A stretch of 64,000 bases of DNA, from contig CM059574.1 of assembly GCA_030386875.1 (NCBI GenBank), forward strand, positions 6,021,934 to 6,085,933, written 5' to 3'. Below are positions 11,286-22,988 of this stretch, one piece after another. The translations under genes were made by a program, and so were the position numbers. The DNA comes from Morinoia aosen. Its lineage: Eukaryota > Arthropoda > Malacostraca > Amphipoda > Talitridae. Under the pieces are notes generated by a model that was not told where the DNA came from, ran no database searches, and was given only the letters and a program-made list of their open reading frames with translations. The number at the start of each line of letters is the position of its first letter. The first letter of the stretch is position 1.

Positions 11286-12578
11286 AGGAAAACTTATCCA
11301 AAGTAATGCACGAAATATGGTAGTTAAACACTACAACGGGTATTTTTTACCAAAGTTCATTTATACGACATATTCAGCATCCAGGGTTTTCCCATCGAAT
11401 AGGTCGCTCACAATTGCACTTCTCGCTCAGTGTGCTATGTATTATATCTCCGCCTCCCTATTCAGATGTTCAAATTTTTACCTTATAAAACAAATAATGG
11501 TAAGGATTGTTATTTTTTAGAACACTTCTATACATTCATTGGCACAAGACATTCAAATTGTGATTGAGTTGCAACTAGGTGACTCGTTGCCTTTACTCTA
11601 TAAATTCCGATACGTTGGTCTGAATGCGTCTTAGCGTAAGTTTGTTGTGGGGGATTTTGGCTAAGTGTATGTTGGATTGAAATCTCTAAGGTGTTTCATG
11701 TGTGGAGGTTTTTGAAATTAGGTTTGAATTTTGCAGATTTTTTTTTCTCGTTTCTTTCACTTCCGATTTCAATATCTGATGTATAGCTCTATTTATGTAT
11801 TTCCCTCTGTCTTCCGAGAATTATTGATGATGAAATCTATGAATATGGAAGCGATTGAACGTAAATAAGCTTATCACTACATTGGTTTTAATTCTTATCT
11901 TAAAAGTTAAATTCCTTTGGAATCGTTCAACTAATACCATTTAATTTTTTTTCAAATAGTGTTTCAGATTCGCGGTACATCTCAATTTCCTGTTCAGTGA
12001 AAGCAAATCCAAAAGAACTTTCTTGTAATTTACCGAAGCCTGCGTGATCACAGTCGCAAAGAGCTCTCCTATAGATTATCTATTCTTTTTTCGATGAAGA
12101 TATCCCTCTAGGCAGCAGGACGACAATTGAACCTGTCTTAGAGAAGGGGGCATTGAGTTTTCTAATCTACAGCGTATCGTGAAACAATCATTAGCTTAGA
12201 ATTAAAAGTGAAATTTGTACAAGGTTTGCGACAAAAACGCATAAAAGTAAGCCCGATGTGCTTGAACTGTAAATATTAAAGACAAAAAAGAACTATAGAG
12301 AGCCTGTTCGCCGCACCAGAGGATGCTGCAAAGGAAAAGAAACAGGCAGCGAGTTATTGAGTCGAGAAATTTGCATGTTCGGCGATATTATTGCAGCCTT
12401 AAACAAGCCCCCTGCGCTGCCTTAGCAAATATGACTCGCGTCTGCAGGAGTGTACGTAGAGCCCCGCGACGGTCTCTCAAATTATCGTCTTTAATGAAAA
12501 GGGGCAAAGCGCTCTCAAGATGAAGAAATACGAGCGCTCTTGACCCTTAATTACCGATGCTGGTTATAGGGGACGGAT
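11286..12578. other. Unannotated stretch
   Basis: No gene or clear repeat is recognised. The patch 12300-12540 is somewhat GC-richer and open on the plus strand, but encodes nothing I recognise. Confidence 0.4.
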
Positions 12579-12765
12579 GATTCAAGGAGAGACTTTCAAA
12601 GCAGATGGAAGATTTGGAGGAAACTTTCAAAGCAAATGAAGGATTTGCGGGAAACTTCCATTGTAGGTGGAGGATTTAGAAAAATTTTGAATGAGATACA
12701 GGATTTAAAATAAACTTTCGGAGGAGAAGAAAGGTTTGAAGAAAACTGTCATACAAAATGGGTGA
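12579..12765. repeat. Degenerate ~31-bp minisatellite
   Basis: Six diverged units with the pattern GGATTTGNNGGAAACTTTC begin at 12579, 12611, 12642, 12673, 12702 and 12733. Spacing is 29-32 bases. Fainter copies (AACTTTCCAATGGGAC, CTTTCAATGGGGAC) continue to about 12990, so the original array was probably longer. Confidence 0.75.
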
Positions 12766-13524
12766 ACTTAATGAAATTTCAAATGAATCGAAAAATCAAT
12801 AAAAAACACTAAAAGGAAATATGGGATTTCAAGGGAATGTATTTGAAAATGAAAGATGTATGAAAATTGAAAGTTAAATTGTACCGGATAATTTTTGAGA
12901 AAACTTTCCAATGGGACTGATGATATGAATTATGTTTTTAAAGATAGCGATTTCACTAACCTTTCAATGGGGACGACGGATTCAAGAATGCATTTTAAAA
13001 TGCTGTTGAGGATGCATTTTTGCGAGAGTAACATAATTTACATAAGGAAAGCAGCGCTTGTTATTCACGTGATATGGAGCACATAGATTGGAACTGAGTA
13101 TTGCGCCTTCACAAGCACTAACAAGCATCAGTAAATTCCTACGAGTTTCATTGAAGTGAATTCATGAAGACATCACTCACTTTGGGATTAAATTGTATTC
13201 AAAAACATTTTTATTTGGAAATGAATTGATTTCAAATGACAAGGTGCAACTTCGTGACCAGGCAGGTCCTACGTTTTTTAAGGAACGCTATAATGAATTT
13301 CTTGCAACAGGTCCAGTGAGGAAGAAGCTCCTCTTACACAGCTCATCTTCCAACTTGTGGAAAAATTGATGGAGCAGCGGCAGTTTGAGAGACCTGGGGC
13401 GAGAGTACTCCTCTGATGCTGCTACATAAATCGCCAGCAGCGGAGCAGGCGATCTTATTTGGGCATTCATTGGGAACAGGCACGCGTCGCTTGAGCTCGG
13501 TAGCGTCTGTGTGCCGGGGCTGTG
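12766..13524. other. Unannotated stretch with faint repeat decay
   Basis: The first part carries faint copies of the 31-bp repeat. The rest (13000-13524) shows no recognisable feature. Open frames here are shadows extending into the neighbouring GT-rich repeat. Confidence 0.4.
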
Positions 13525-13850
13525 ATCTGGGTGCACTGTGGTTGTGTTGTGGTAGGGCAGTGGTTGTGTTGGGGTTAGGCAGTGGTTGTGTTATAGTTGT
13601 GTTGTGGTTAGGCAGTGGTTGTGTAGTGGTTGTGCTGTGGAGGGGGAGTATTTGTAAAGTGGTTGAGTGCTGGGTGTAAAGTAGTTGATCAGTGGTTCTG
13701 TAGTGGTTGTGCTGTGGGTGGGTTATGTTTGTGCAGTGGTTGTGCGATGGTTTTGTAGTGGTTGTACTGTGTATGGATAGAGGCAGAGCAGTGGATGTGA
13801 ACTGGTTACGTAATGGTTGTGAGGTGGGTGCGCAGCGGCTGCAGTGAAAA
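13525..13850. repeat. GT-rich imperfect minisatellite
   Basis: Irregular units built from GTGGTTGTG, GTGCTGTGG and GTTAGGCA are strung together on the plus strand. The strand asymmetry (G and T over C and A) leaves the minus strand open as a Thr/His/Asn-rich frame of up to about 180 codons that includes repeated TTTKP/HNHCT-like runs. That frame is a composition effect, not a gene. The composition resembles the 8-bp array at 63.37 kb, but the period is not fixed. Confidence 0.8.
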
Positions 13851-13887
13851 TTTTGATGAGCAGCTCTGCAAGGAGAAATGTTACAGT

Positions 13888-14075
13888 GCAACACTGCCAG
13901 TAGATGAGCAACAGTACAGCACTCTCATTGGAACACTTCCACCTGCAGTGCTACACTGTAACACGTCCAGCTGCAGGTCTGCTCTGTAACACTTGCACGC
14001 ACTCTGGTGCACTGGATCACTTCCACCTGCAGTGTTGCACTGTAGCACGTCCACCCAGCAGTGTAGCAAAACGAG
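13888..14075. repeat. 28-bp minisatellite, first orientation
   Basis: Units of 28 bases with the words AACACTTCCACCTGCAG and GCACT begin at 13930, 13958, 13986, 14014 and 14042, with two less regular copies upstream. Spacing is exactly 28. The reverse complement of this unit corresponds to the units of the neighbouring block at 14110-14400. Confidence 0.85.
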
Positions 14076-14109
14076 AATTATTGCCCAGTAATGTACCACG
14101 AAGTATCGA

Positions 14110-14400
14110 AGGGTAGCATGACTGGAAGTGTTGCAGAACAGCATTACAGCGGGAAAGAGTTGCAGTATATTATAACAGCGAAGAAGTGTTGCATTACTGT
14201 TAGGAAGGTTGCCTCGCAACATTACAATGAGGTAGCGCTGCAATTCAGTATTACAGGGAAGAAGGGCTGCATTACAGCATTACAGGTACGTAGCACTGCT
14301 GTACAGTATTACAGTGAGGAAGTATTGCAGTACAGCATTGCAAGAAATACCGTTGTTCAACAGTACCGAGAGGAGGCATGTAGTACAGTAGTACCGCCAG
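14110..14400. repeat. 28-bp minisatellite, inverted orientation
   Basis: About ten diverged units of 27-29 bases share GAAGTGTTGCA and CAGCATTACAG. They match the reverse complement of the 13888-14075 unit (GGAAGTGTTACAGTGTAGCA). The two blocks therefore form one family that changes orientation across a junction of about 35 bases (14076-14110) containing neither unit. The plus-strand open frame across it (about 135 codons) cycles through frames and is not a gene. Confidence 0.7.
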
Positions 14401-16047
14401 GTAGAAATAATTACACACACTTGAGTTGGAAGCAAGAACATCAGTATTTACCCTCCCAAGACGGACTAAACAGCAAACTCAGACCCGCCCGCTGGTAGGC
14501 TGCAAAAACTGAGAGCAAAGATGAGGAAGAGGACCAAATGCAGCTGGTAAACGTGATCTCAATCTTCAATTGCTTGACCTAAAGTCAGACAGACGCTCCC
14601 GGTGGCAAGAACAGTTTTCAGCAAAAAAATGAAGCCGTTCTTATTTTAAGCGTCGGAGTGTCCTGAGGTCCCTGCAGGTATCTCTCCAAAATACGCGATG
14701 TTTGGTGCTGAAGGAAAGGTCAAGGAAGAAGAATAAATTGTTGCAATATTTTTTGCAATTTAGTGCCCCTTGGAAATCTGTTGAGGATCCCGAAAAGCTC
14801 TGTGTGGAGCACTTATACAATGAAATTACTTGAACTTCGAAGTACTACCACATCGTTAAAATATATTCGAAAGCAAATTCAATTTTTAAATCACAGTTGA
14901 TAGTACTAGGTAAGAAAATCGCGATATCTTTTAAACTATCGCAAAGTTGATTTCTGGTACGACCAACGCAATGTACAAATACTCTTCAGCATGTGATGCA
15001 AAGGTTGTTGCAGGATTATATAATATGCATTCTAAGTTTGCGAGTCTCTTGGGTAAAGTATGTATAAAATAAAAGTTTAAGAGAAATGTATTTAATGTAT
15101 TTAAGCAAATTCAAATTCCATTTTTGAATTCGTCAGTAAATGTTGAATTTGCTGTCAGTAAATGTTGAAATTCATCAGTAAATATCAGTGTCTATGTTAA
15201 TGTGTCGATGTTGAGAAATAACTCCTAGATGTTGTGTCGATATAGTTTACGATTTTTTGAGCATCCCATAAGAGATGAAGCGTTTCTGGATCACGACCAG
15301 TTATTGCTTCAGGTAGTCTTAGGCATTCTGGTTCAGCGCAGATCACTGTCAAGATACATGAGTACATATACAAAGGTGAAACACGTAATATGCTGAGTAG
15401 ACATTCAAGCGCACTGATGAATAAACAGCGAAACAGTCATACAGACATAAGACAAATTTACTCCTCGTGTTAATAAACGGAGTTCAGTGACGTTGGTTTG
15501 AAATTGATGTTCATGTAGAGTAACAGACGTATCTGTCGTGTCGTTTGATGCTGTTGTCCAATGGACTCATCTGTCAGCGAGTGATAACCTTTGGTTAAGC
15601 AGCTAACTTGGCCAGCTGGAGAGTTTTCTGAGACGCTCCAAGCACGAAGCCAGCTAATTTGCTAACGCTATTTTATGTGGAACGTATTTATTTTCCTCAT
15701 TAAGCTCGTAGTGATGTATTCCGGCTGCCTGTACGAAGAATATTGGGGTTTTCAATAGTTCACGGACGCTGGATGAAAAATGTTCACATCTTCTAATACA
15801 AAAATAAGACAACTAGGAATACCGTGGGCTACGTTTCATCGCGTCAAAGAACACATCGAAAATCGAGACTTACGATAGTTTCGGGCATTCGTGTTCTTCC
15901 AGTGATGAAATAGTATGCAAAGTCTCCTCAAAAATAGGAACTAAGCAACGCTGAAAGAAAATGGAAGTAGGAAATACAAAAAATACAGCTGAATGATGGT
16001 ATAATTTAGAAAAAAATAATAATTGTTACTAAACTAGCATTTAATTA
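14401..16047. other. Unannotated stretch
   Basis: No gene is recognised. At about 15128-15190 three copies of a CGTCAGTAAATGTTGAAT-like word are spaced about 25-30 bases apart. Nothing else stands out up to the inverted-repeat element. Confidence 0.4.
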
Positions 16048-16092
16048 AGGGAATCTACTACCCTGGACTCGAACTCATCGTTCAAACTTCAC

Positions 16093-16874
16093 TGTACACA
16101 GAAAGAAATAATGACCCTATTTTGAAACACCCAGGTGCATCTGACGTTTGTCCCAAAACCGAGACACGCAGAGGCATCATCAATGAGACACCCAAGATTA
16201 GGATGCATACCAGTGTCTCCAGACTCGATTTAGAGACGCTCTAGTGTCTCACTAAAAGTGCCTGAGTGTCTCATCGATGAGACACTTGGGCTTGAGTTCG
16301 ATGCATTTACAAGTGATGTCACACAAAACTCTAGGGATATTAAGCTGTAGCATTACACTGTCAAGTAAGGTTGCCGCTTCCAGAGCTATGAAGAAACTTG
16401 GATACGCTTACGTATTCTTTAGCAAAGCGATAGCGACTGCTGGTGACATCAATATTAGGTCTGACTGCTGAAAAGCTCCGGCGGGAATTACATTCGCCTC
16501 CAGCAGTTATGCCTTTTCATGCCATCAGCTATACTTCTCGTTCAGCTGAGAGCGATATCAATAAAGTAGAAACCTCACCTGAGGAGTCCATTTACAAAGT
16601 TTAAAAGAGAAGTTATTTACGTATCAAAAATTTCATTTGATCCGTGTTACATTTACTGAACACTTAAATAACTGAAGTCAATTTGAGGGGTGACTGAGCT
16701 ATTACATTATCATCGCCAATAAAAGATAGGCAGCATTTTGAGACACTTCAAGCTCATCGAGGTGTCGCACTTCCGATGAGACATCTACTCTGTGGCTGAG
16801 ACGTTCTGGCTATCTTTGAGACACATGAACAGCCATGAGACACTTAGTGAGGCAAAAATTTCTTTCAGTGTACA
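16093..16874. mobile_element. Nested inverted-repeat unit rich in GAGACAC/GTGTCTC
   Basis: TGTACACAGAAAGAAA at 16093-16108 matches the reverse complement of 16859-16874 in 15 of 16 bases. Between them at least nine GAGACAC or GTGTCTC words occur in both orientations, concentrated at 16155-16290 and 16735-16850. Several extend to ATGAGACACTT. Word spacing is irregular, so this is not a simple tandem array. It lies just inside the left end of the 1.8-kb element and could be an older element captured or inserted there, or the true sub-terminal region of that element. Confidence 0.65.
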
Positions 16875-16877
16875 CAT

Positions 16878-17214
16878 TTCTATAGCACCTATGGGAACAA
16901 AAATTTACACCTGGATGTAAAATTGAATTCCGAACACATTTGTATCTATAAAATTTTTCGATTTTCCCAAAAAAAAATAATTTATTTCGCGATTATTAGA
17001 AAAATTTATCTATTTGCGCAAAACCCTACCCACTCTATAATTTTCAGCGTAGAAGCGTGATTTTGGTCTCATTCGACGCGGAAGGACTGTACCAAGACCG
17101 TAACGAAGGTTTTTTTTCAATTTCGGCTTAGAAAAAAATGTATGATTACATATGTCAAAAAAGTGTATCAAAAAGACAAATTCAATATACTTTTTTTGAT
17201 TTCAGATTACAGGA
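16878..17214 (+). repeat. Copy A of internal element repeat (direct)
   Basis: Begins TTCTATAGCA. It contains GTAAAATTGAATTC near 16917 and the core GTAGAAGCGTGATTTTGG at about 17050-17067, followed by GGTCTCATTCGACGCGG ending at 17081. It is followed directly by copy B. Confidence 0.8.
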
Positions 17215-17500
17215 TTCTATTGCAACTTGGTAAATGAAAATGAATACCGATTTGTAAAATTGAATTCTAAACACATTTGATTCCCTAAAAAATTTCGAAA
17301 CTCGCGATAGATAAAGTTATTGGGTGAACACATTTATACATACATATATATATATTTTTTTTTCTGCGCGAAACCACACCCCTTCTACAATTTTCAACGT
17401 AGAAGCGTGATTTTGGTCTCATTCGATGCGGTATGACTATGGAAACAGCGTAGCGAAGCAAAATTCTATTTGAATTCTAAATTAAATTATTATTGAGGAA
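17215..17500 (+). repeat. Copy B of internal element repeat (direct)
   Basis: Begins TTCTATTGCAACTTGG, 337 bases after copy A and in the same orientation. The core GTAGAAGCGTGATTTTGG ends in CATTCGATGCGG at 17431. It differs from A by scattered substitutions and a TA-microsatellite insertion near 17340-17356. The right edge is approximate. Confidence 0.78.
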
Positions 17501-17539
17501 AAACGGAATTTTTTTTTATGCTTTTTTTCATGTTGGATA

Positions 17540-17809
17540 TGTGTACCTATAACTTTTTTCTAGTTCAAAAATCAAAAAATTCCTTCATTACGGCGTTTTT
17601 ATCGCCCTTCCGCTTTGAATGAGACCAAAGCCACGCTTTTAGTTTGAAAATTGTAGAGTGAGTAGGGTTTTGCGCAGGTATATATATTTTTCTAGTAATC
17701 GCAAAATAATTTTTTTTTGCGAAAATCGAAAAAATTTATAGATGCAAATGTGTTTGGAATTCAATTTTACACATCTGTATGCATTTTTGTTAACCTAGTT
17801 GCGATAGAA
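17540..17809 (-). repeat. Copy C of internal element repeat (inverted)
   Basis: The reverse complement of this segment reads like copies A and B from TTCTATCGCAACTAGG (17809 inward) through GTGTAAAATTGAATTCC to GTCTCATTCAAAGCGGAAG near 17608. A and C together form long inverted arms (about 180 well-matched bases) that could fold back around copy B. The inner edge is approximate. Confidence 0.78.
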
Positions 17810-17874
17810 ATGGGAAAAAATACATTCGTAAAATTTGGTAGTCATAGGGTAGTCCAGAGTAGTAGATCCCTTTA

Positions 17875-20800
17875 GCAATGTCAGCAGATAAGAACTGATG
17901 AAATTTTAATATTGGTTTCATTTTTAATTCGAAAAACGATTGAAAAACTTACCAATCGAAGCTGACCCTTTTCTTCTTAAAATTTTAATGTTATTTTTGT
18001 TAGATGAGAATTGCACTAGCCTGTGAGGTCTCTAATGGCTGAATTTCTGAAGCGGAAAGTACGGGCTGTCATTCCAACATCTCTAGCTCCCAGTTGGTCA
18101 GTGCTACAGCTTCGAGATATGGAATATAATTTTGACAGTAATTCGTTTGCTAGAGTTAGATATTCACCTAATAATTTTACACTTAGGGTAATGAGCATCA
18201 TTTACAGAACGTTCTTCATGATAAAGAATTGTAATTTAACAATAAATTCAATCGAATCTATATTCTCGAGGTTCATGACACATATTTTATGAATAATTGG
18301 CATCATAATAAAACCATTACGTGTTTACTACAATTCCATTTGCTAACATTTTTTTCTAGCTCTGAATCTTGAAGAGAATTTGAATTCATTTTTTGACATT
18401 AGGAAGCTTTTATTCCTTGCCAAACCTCACGAGATGATGTAATATTTTATAAGTGAAATGAGCAAGCAGTGCATTACTCGTAGTAGAAATTTAAACATTT
18501 GTGGAAAATTCCCACTCCATTTTTGAGTGCGGATTTCTTTTGCTGCAAAATTCTTTTCCCCGGGGTATTGAGCTTCGGGAGACCAAAGGCTAAGCCGAAA
18601 CAGAAAAGAGATTTGGATATTACCCAGTGTTACCCTTAGAGCCAGTTAAAAAATTATATTATGTGTGTAAAATTAAAAATCTTCTTTTTCAAATCCTTGG
18701 ATCTTGAGCTTAAATAATTTAGGAATAAGACCGTGGCACAGTCCCAATAGAAATTTCATGTGAAGTGATTATCCAAATTTTGGCGACAAACTTTTTTAGG
18801 CTTTTTATATATTTTCATATGTTTACGACTATCCCCAATTTTTATTTCCTTTCAACGTTATCAGTTTTAGATTTTTTAAGTATCTTTAGATTCGATTTCA
18901 TTGGTGACGATGTGAAAACACTCAAAGCATGGTATTTTCAGCCGGGTTTTCTATCGCGTTTTCAAATGGCTAAAATGCCTTACTCATTGGTGCCAGTTAC
19001 TTCTTTCCCGTTGTTTTTCAATGGTGCGTTATTTATGTTCCCGATGTGAGTGTTTTTCATTGATAGCAGTGTGTTTTTTCGTATAAAAAAGAAGGCTAAA
19101 ATAGTCAACCCGGAAATACAAGTAAGTTTTACACACAGACGCAATACACCGAATAAGAGCGATCGATCCAAAAACATCACGCCGCACAACAAGTGCCGGC
19201 TCACAACCGGTTGCCTGCAGTGTTGCTAGGAAACACGACATGGGATGCGAGGTGTTTTTTGGTATAAGTTCTCATACTTAACTAAATATTTTCAATAGAG
19301 GATAATTCTTAAAATTTCGACTAGTAAGTAGACCGATGTGGTTACGCATGAACGCAACACGGATGCCTGTGCACTTTTCAAATGTTGATTCAAATGGCTT
19401 CCGATTAGTACAAATGGAGTTCCAAATAGCTTTTCATTCTTGGATATCGTAGCGTGGATTTTTTTTCAAATTTGAATTTGATTTACATAAAATCTGTTGT
19501 TTCATAGAAGCATTGGCTTTGAATGAATTTCATTTAAACCGTTAGTTAGTAGCCTGGTTGAACTTTTGAGTTCAACTGAAGTGCGTTAGAACGATATGGT
19601 GTAAAATTTCTGCCCCGAACAACATATTTTAACACGATACACCTCCCAGATGATCGCTGGAAGATCAACAATAGTACATAAATTACAACCACGCTGAATG
19701 AAACGCCAGCTCTAGCATGTTAGGCGACTGATTGGAAATTTGGGACACATGCACGTACACTGTACAAAATTCAATACTTTGATAAAGCCTGACCGGACTG
19801 ACAGGAGTTTCTCAATCGAGTGATGCTGCACGTGTAGCTCACAGCGGGCAGGACCACGTCGCTGAGAGAGGTGCACCCTTTCTTGATCTTCGCTTCCGTC
19901 TACCTGCCGCTGCTCTCCACCTGGAAGACGGGGTTGTCTATTCATGTATAATCGAAAAACAAAACATTTTCAGATGCGTGATTTGTTTATGAGCACAAAT
20001 CCAAGCTGGAGCAATATGTTGTAAGGGTGATAAATATGTTAAAGCTATGTTTTTTTTTCAATTTGAATAAGCCCGAAATATTCATGTATCTTTTTCGTAC
20101 AGTGATGTTTGACCTTAGATGTATATATCAAACCAGTAAACATAAGTTTCCAAAATTGAAGGAAATTATTTATATTTCAAGATACACCTACCTCTATGGG
20201 TGAGAATATTCAGTTCTGCGAATGAGATTTTTTCATTGAAAATAATACATCTCACTGTGGGGCAGAAGATATGATGCTTGTGAAGTCGTATTTACTTTTG
20301 GATTTTCTTTTATCTAGAGAGTACATGGATTGAAAATTTAAGTTGTCACAGGAACTTTATGTCAATTTAGATTTCTTATTAACATCCTGCTCTTGTTAAA
20401 ATATTACTTGATTAAACAGGTTGTTTCTATGGACTCGATACCCCCGAGTAATGGTGTTCATGTCATATTTCATTCGAATATTATGTCATCAAGTGATGAA
20501 TTTAATCTTTTTCAAAACCGTTGTTGAAGCAGGAAATCCTCACGAGTAGGGCAGTAGCATTTGTCTTTTACCGAAACATTCAGCTTCTATTTTAAGCTCA
20601 AAATTAAATACCGGTTAAAGATTCGTACTAACAATTATTCGCGCGGTTCATTTCAATGCACTGCTCGTATTTTGGAATATATCTCGTATATTTTACACTG
20701 TATTCATGCTTCAGTGGAGTTCATTCCCGGATGAGACACTTTTCATTCGCCCACTTCTGTATTTTGCTTCTCGTGATGCCACTTCCCTTCTTTATCTGCA

Positions 20801-21818
20801 TCAATTAGAGTGCCTCCACCAGTTGGAGATGGAAAACCAGACTACATCGGAAGCTTCTAATGGAATTTAACGAATCATTGAACTGCGAAACATCATCGGG
20901 CTGTTGCGTCGTTGTTTATAATTAAAGAAGCAAGTGCCCGATGAAGTTCGCGATGGTTGTGCTGTGGCTGCTCAAACGTTGTAACAGTGTGCACAGCAGC
21001 ATGAAATACTGAGCAGGGAAGAAACAATATGATGACTAATATGAATATTAGTTCAACTTCCATCGAAATATCACAATGAATTAGGTAATACGTATCCCTT
21101 AGAAAAGTCAATAATAGGGCACACGTAATGAATTAAATGTTGCGTTAAATTGAATTGACTTGAGGTCGTGCGAATCAAAGCTGCGCCTGTAATTATTTGT
21201 TTTGGAACCTCATGCGAGAGAATCAACAAGTCACCATCCATCATCAAAAGAAATCCATCAGCTGCTCAGCGTCTATGTGGTCATATAAGTAAATATTACG
21301 TCTTTTCGAGTGAATGAATTATAGTAAAAAATTAATTAGTGGATGATTAAGTTTGACCAGCACCGTCTAACAAGTAGAGTATGAGTCAGTTCATTTTGCT
21401 CAGAAGAAGCACAAAAATTTACCGTAACTGTAAACGGTCGACACAACGTCCCCGGAAATGTGGAAGAGAACGCCGCGAAATTCAGCGTTGAGCACGAGTC
21501 AGTACAATGGGCATTGAAGGAAAATGCTGGAAATGCTAGCCTGTGCATGCTTTCCCTGTTTTATTTTTACGTCTGATTGTGTGCGGTGACTTAAGCTTGT
21601 TACGCGTCAGGCTGTGTGCCTTTCATTAGATTTGTTTTCATTTGAGCGTTAGTTTTCGCTAACACACTTTGTTTTTGCAGAAATTCACGTATTTTTCAGG
21701 CTCGAATTTGTACCAAGTATATAATTTATGACACTACATACTTGGCTCTATATATTGATTCCAAATGTACTAAAAAATCACGCTGAACACGAAGTTGGAA
21801 ATTAGAAGAATACTCACG
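17875..21818. other. Unannotated stretch, one possible exon-like island
   Basis: About 4 kb without a recognisable gene. The segment 19800-19940 is GC-richer and reads smoothly on the minus strand (for example DNPVFQVESSG, then KIKKGCTSLSDVVLP after a stop), with an AG before and AGGTAG after the first piece. That could be a short exon or a conserved non-coding patch, and I cannot tell which. The word CCTGCAGTGTTGC near 19211 recurs near 24521 and may be a shared repeat fragment. Confidence 0.3.
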
Positions 21819-21838
21819 TGTGTGTGTGTGTGTGTGTC
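21819..21838. repeat. (TG)n microsatellite
   Basis: An uninterrupted TG/GT dinucleotide run of about 20 bases. Confidence 0.9.
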
Positions 21839-22988
21839 TATCCACATTTCATTTCACGTTTGTTTCTCAACATTCTTGAATATTTCAAAAGCCCATAAGT
21901 TATGTTGATAAAATTGCAAATTTACCGAACGAACGATTACAAAAAGAGATACATTTCTGTCAATCTTTTAAATACTGCATGTTCCTACTTTCGTCGTGCA
22001 ATATTTTTAGTATGAAAGTAAGAAGATATTTTTGCTTGATATATTATGAGTATAATAGGGATATTGTGCAATATGTTGTGTAACAGTGCGTCTAAAAATG
22101 GTGACAGTTTACTACATGTTGTGTAGTAATACTTTTTGCAACGGTGACATTGTACTACATGTGTAGCAGTAAATCTTTTCCCTCTAGTATTTCTCAGTGG
22201 ATGTGTTTTGTGTTTATTTACAGTCTGGGCAAATTTTCATAAAAAATGCTACATCTAACCATGAATTGCAGTGTTTTGCTTATGAAGCGTTAAACAATAT
22301 CGCAAAATTTACGTTTTTAATTTCTAGTCCTACTACAGGTATTTCTTGTAAAAAATATACGTCATTCATATCAATGTTATATTAAGGTCTCTCAAAAGTG
22401 CAGATTTTTGCGATATCTTTTGTTCTTGCCCGGTATGAAACAGGAAATTATAAAGCAGGTGAGATACACACTCGCGGCATGGTAGCACCTGATACATATA
22501 CTGTCAACGCTTGTTCAGTTACTTCTAACGATTATTCAAATTTTTACATTCAGAACAAGTGACGGAAACATACATTACAACACAGAAAGCATACAAAAAA
22601 ACCTCTCTCTTGCCAAGAGTTCCCACTGCAGTGGTGAGCTAGTGGAATTAGAAGCGATACTCGTTGGGACGGCCTCGTGACCAGTAGAGGCTTATACATA
22701 TGAACACTAAAAAAATGGGCGCCGATTCAGAGTGAGTATAATGCAATGAATGAAATCAACATTTGAGATAAATGTTCACAAGTGATGATATCAAGAGGCT
22801 AAAGGAGAACAGCTACAATGAATGAGTGCTTTGGAAATCTTCTTTCTTAGTGCGTGCGAGACATTTTTTTCAATCTACAATTTTCAGTGACGCTCAAATG
22901 AAGTCTCCTTTACTTGCAGAGTAAAATACCATACCTTTGGATTATTTATAATGTTGAATTACATCTCTTGTAGATTTAAAAAAATGAA
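21839..22988. other. Unannotated stretch with a small direct repeat
   Basis: GGTGACAGTTTACTACATG (about 22100) and GGTGACATTGTACTACATG (about 22143) form an imperfect direct repeat whose copies each contain a short ACTACAT/ATGTGTAG palindrome. No gene is recognised. Confidence 0.45.

Larger units (their letters stand above)
16048..17871. mobile_element. 1.8-kb composite non-autonomous DNA transposon, TTA-flanked
   Basis: AGGGAATCTACTACCCTGGA at 16048 is matched in reverse complement by the sequence ending at 17871 (AGGGATCTACTACTCTGGA when read inward). Over about 22 bases there is one substitution and one indel. TTA lies immediately outside both ends (16045-16047 and 17872-17874), consistent with a 3-bp target duplication; a decayed TTAA is also possible. 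The interior has no transposase frame. It holds a nested unit rich in GAGACAC/GTGTCTC (16093-16874) and three copies of a ~270-337-bp sequence, two direct and one inverted (16878-17809). A TTA duplication would fit the PIF/Harbinger group, but the terminal sequence alone does not prove this. Confidence 0.78.

Noticed and set aside
13343-13894. 183-codon Thr/His/Asn-rich minus-strand frame
   Set aside because: It lies on the C/A strand of a GT-rich minisatellite; the composition explains its length.
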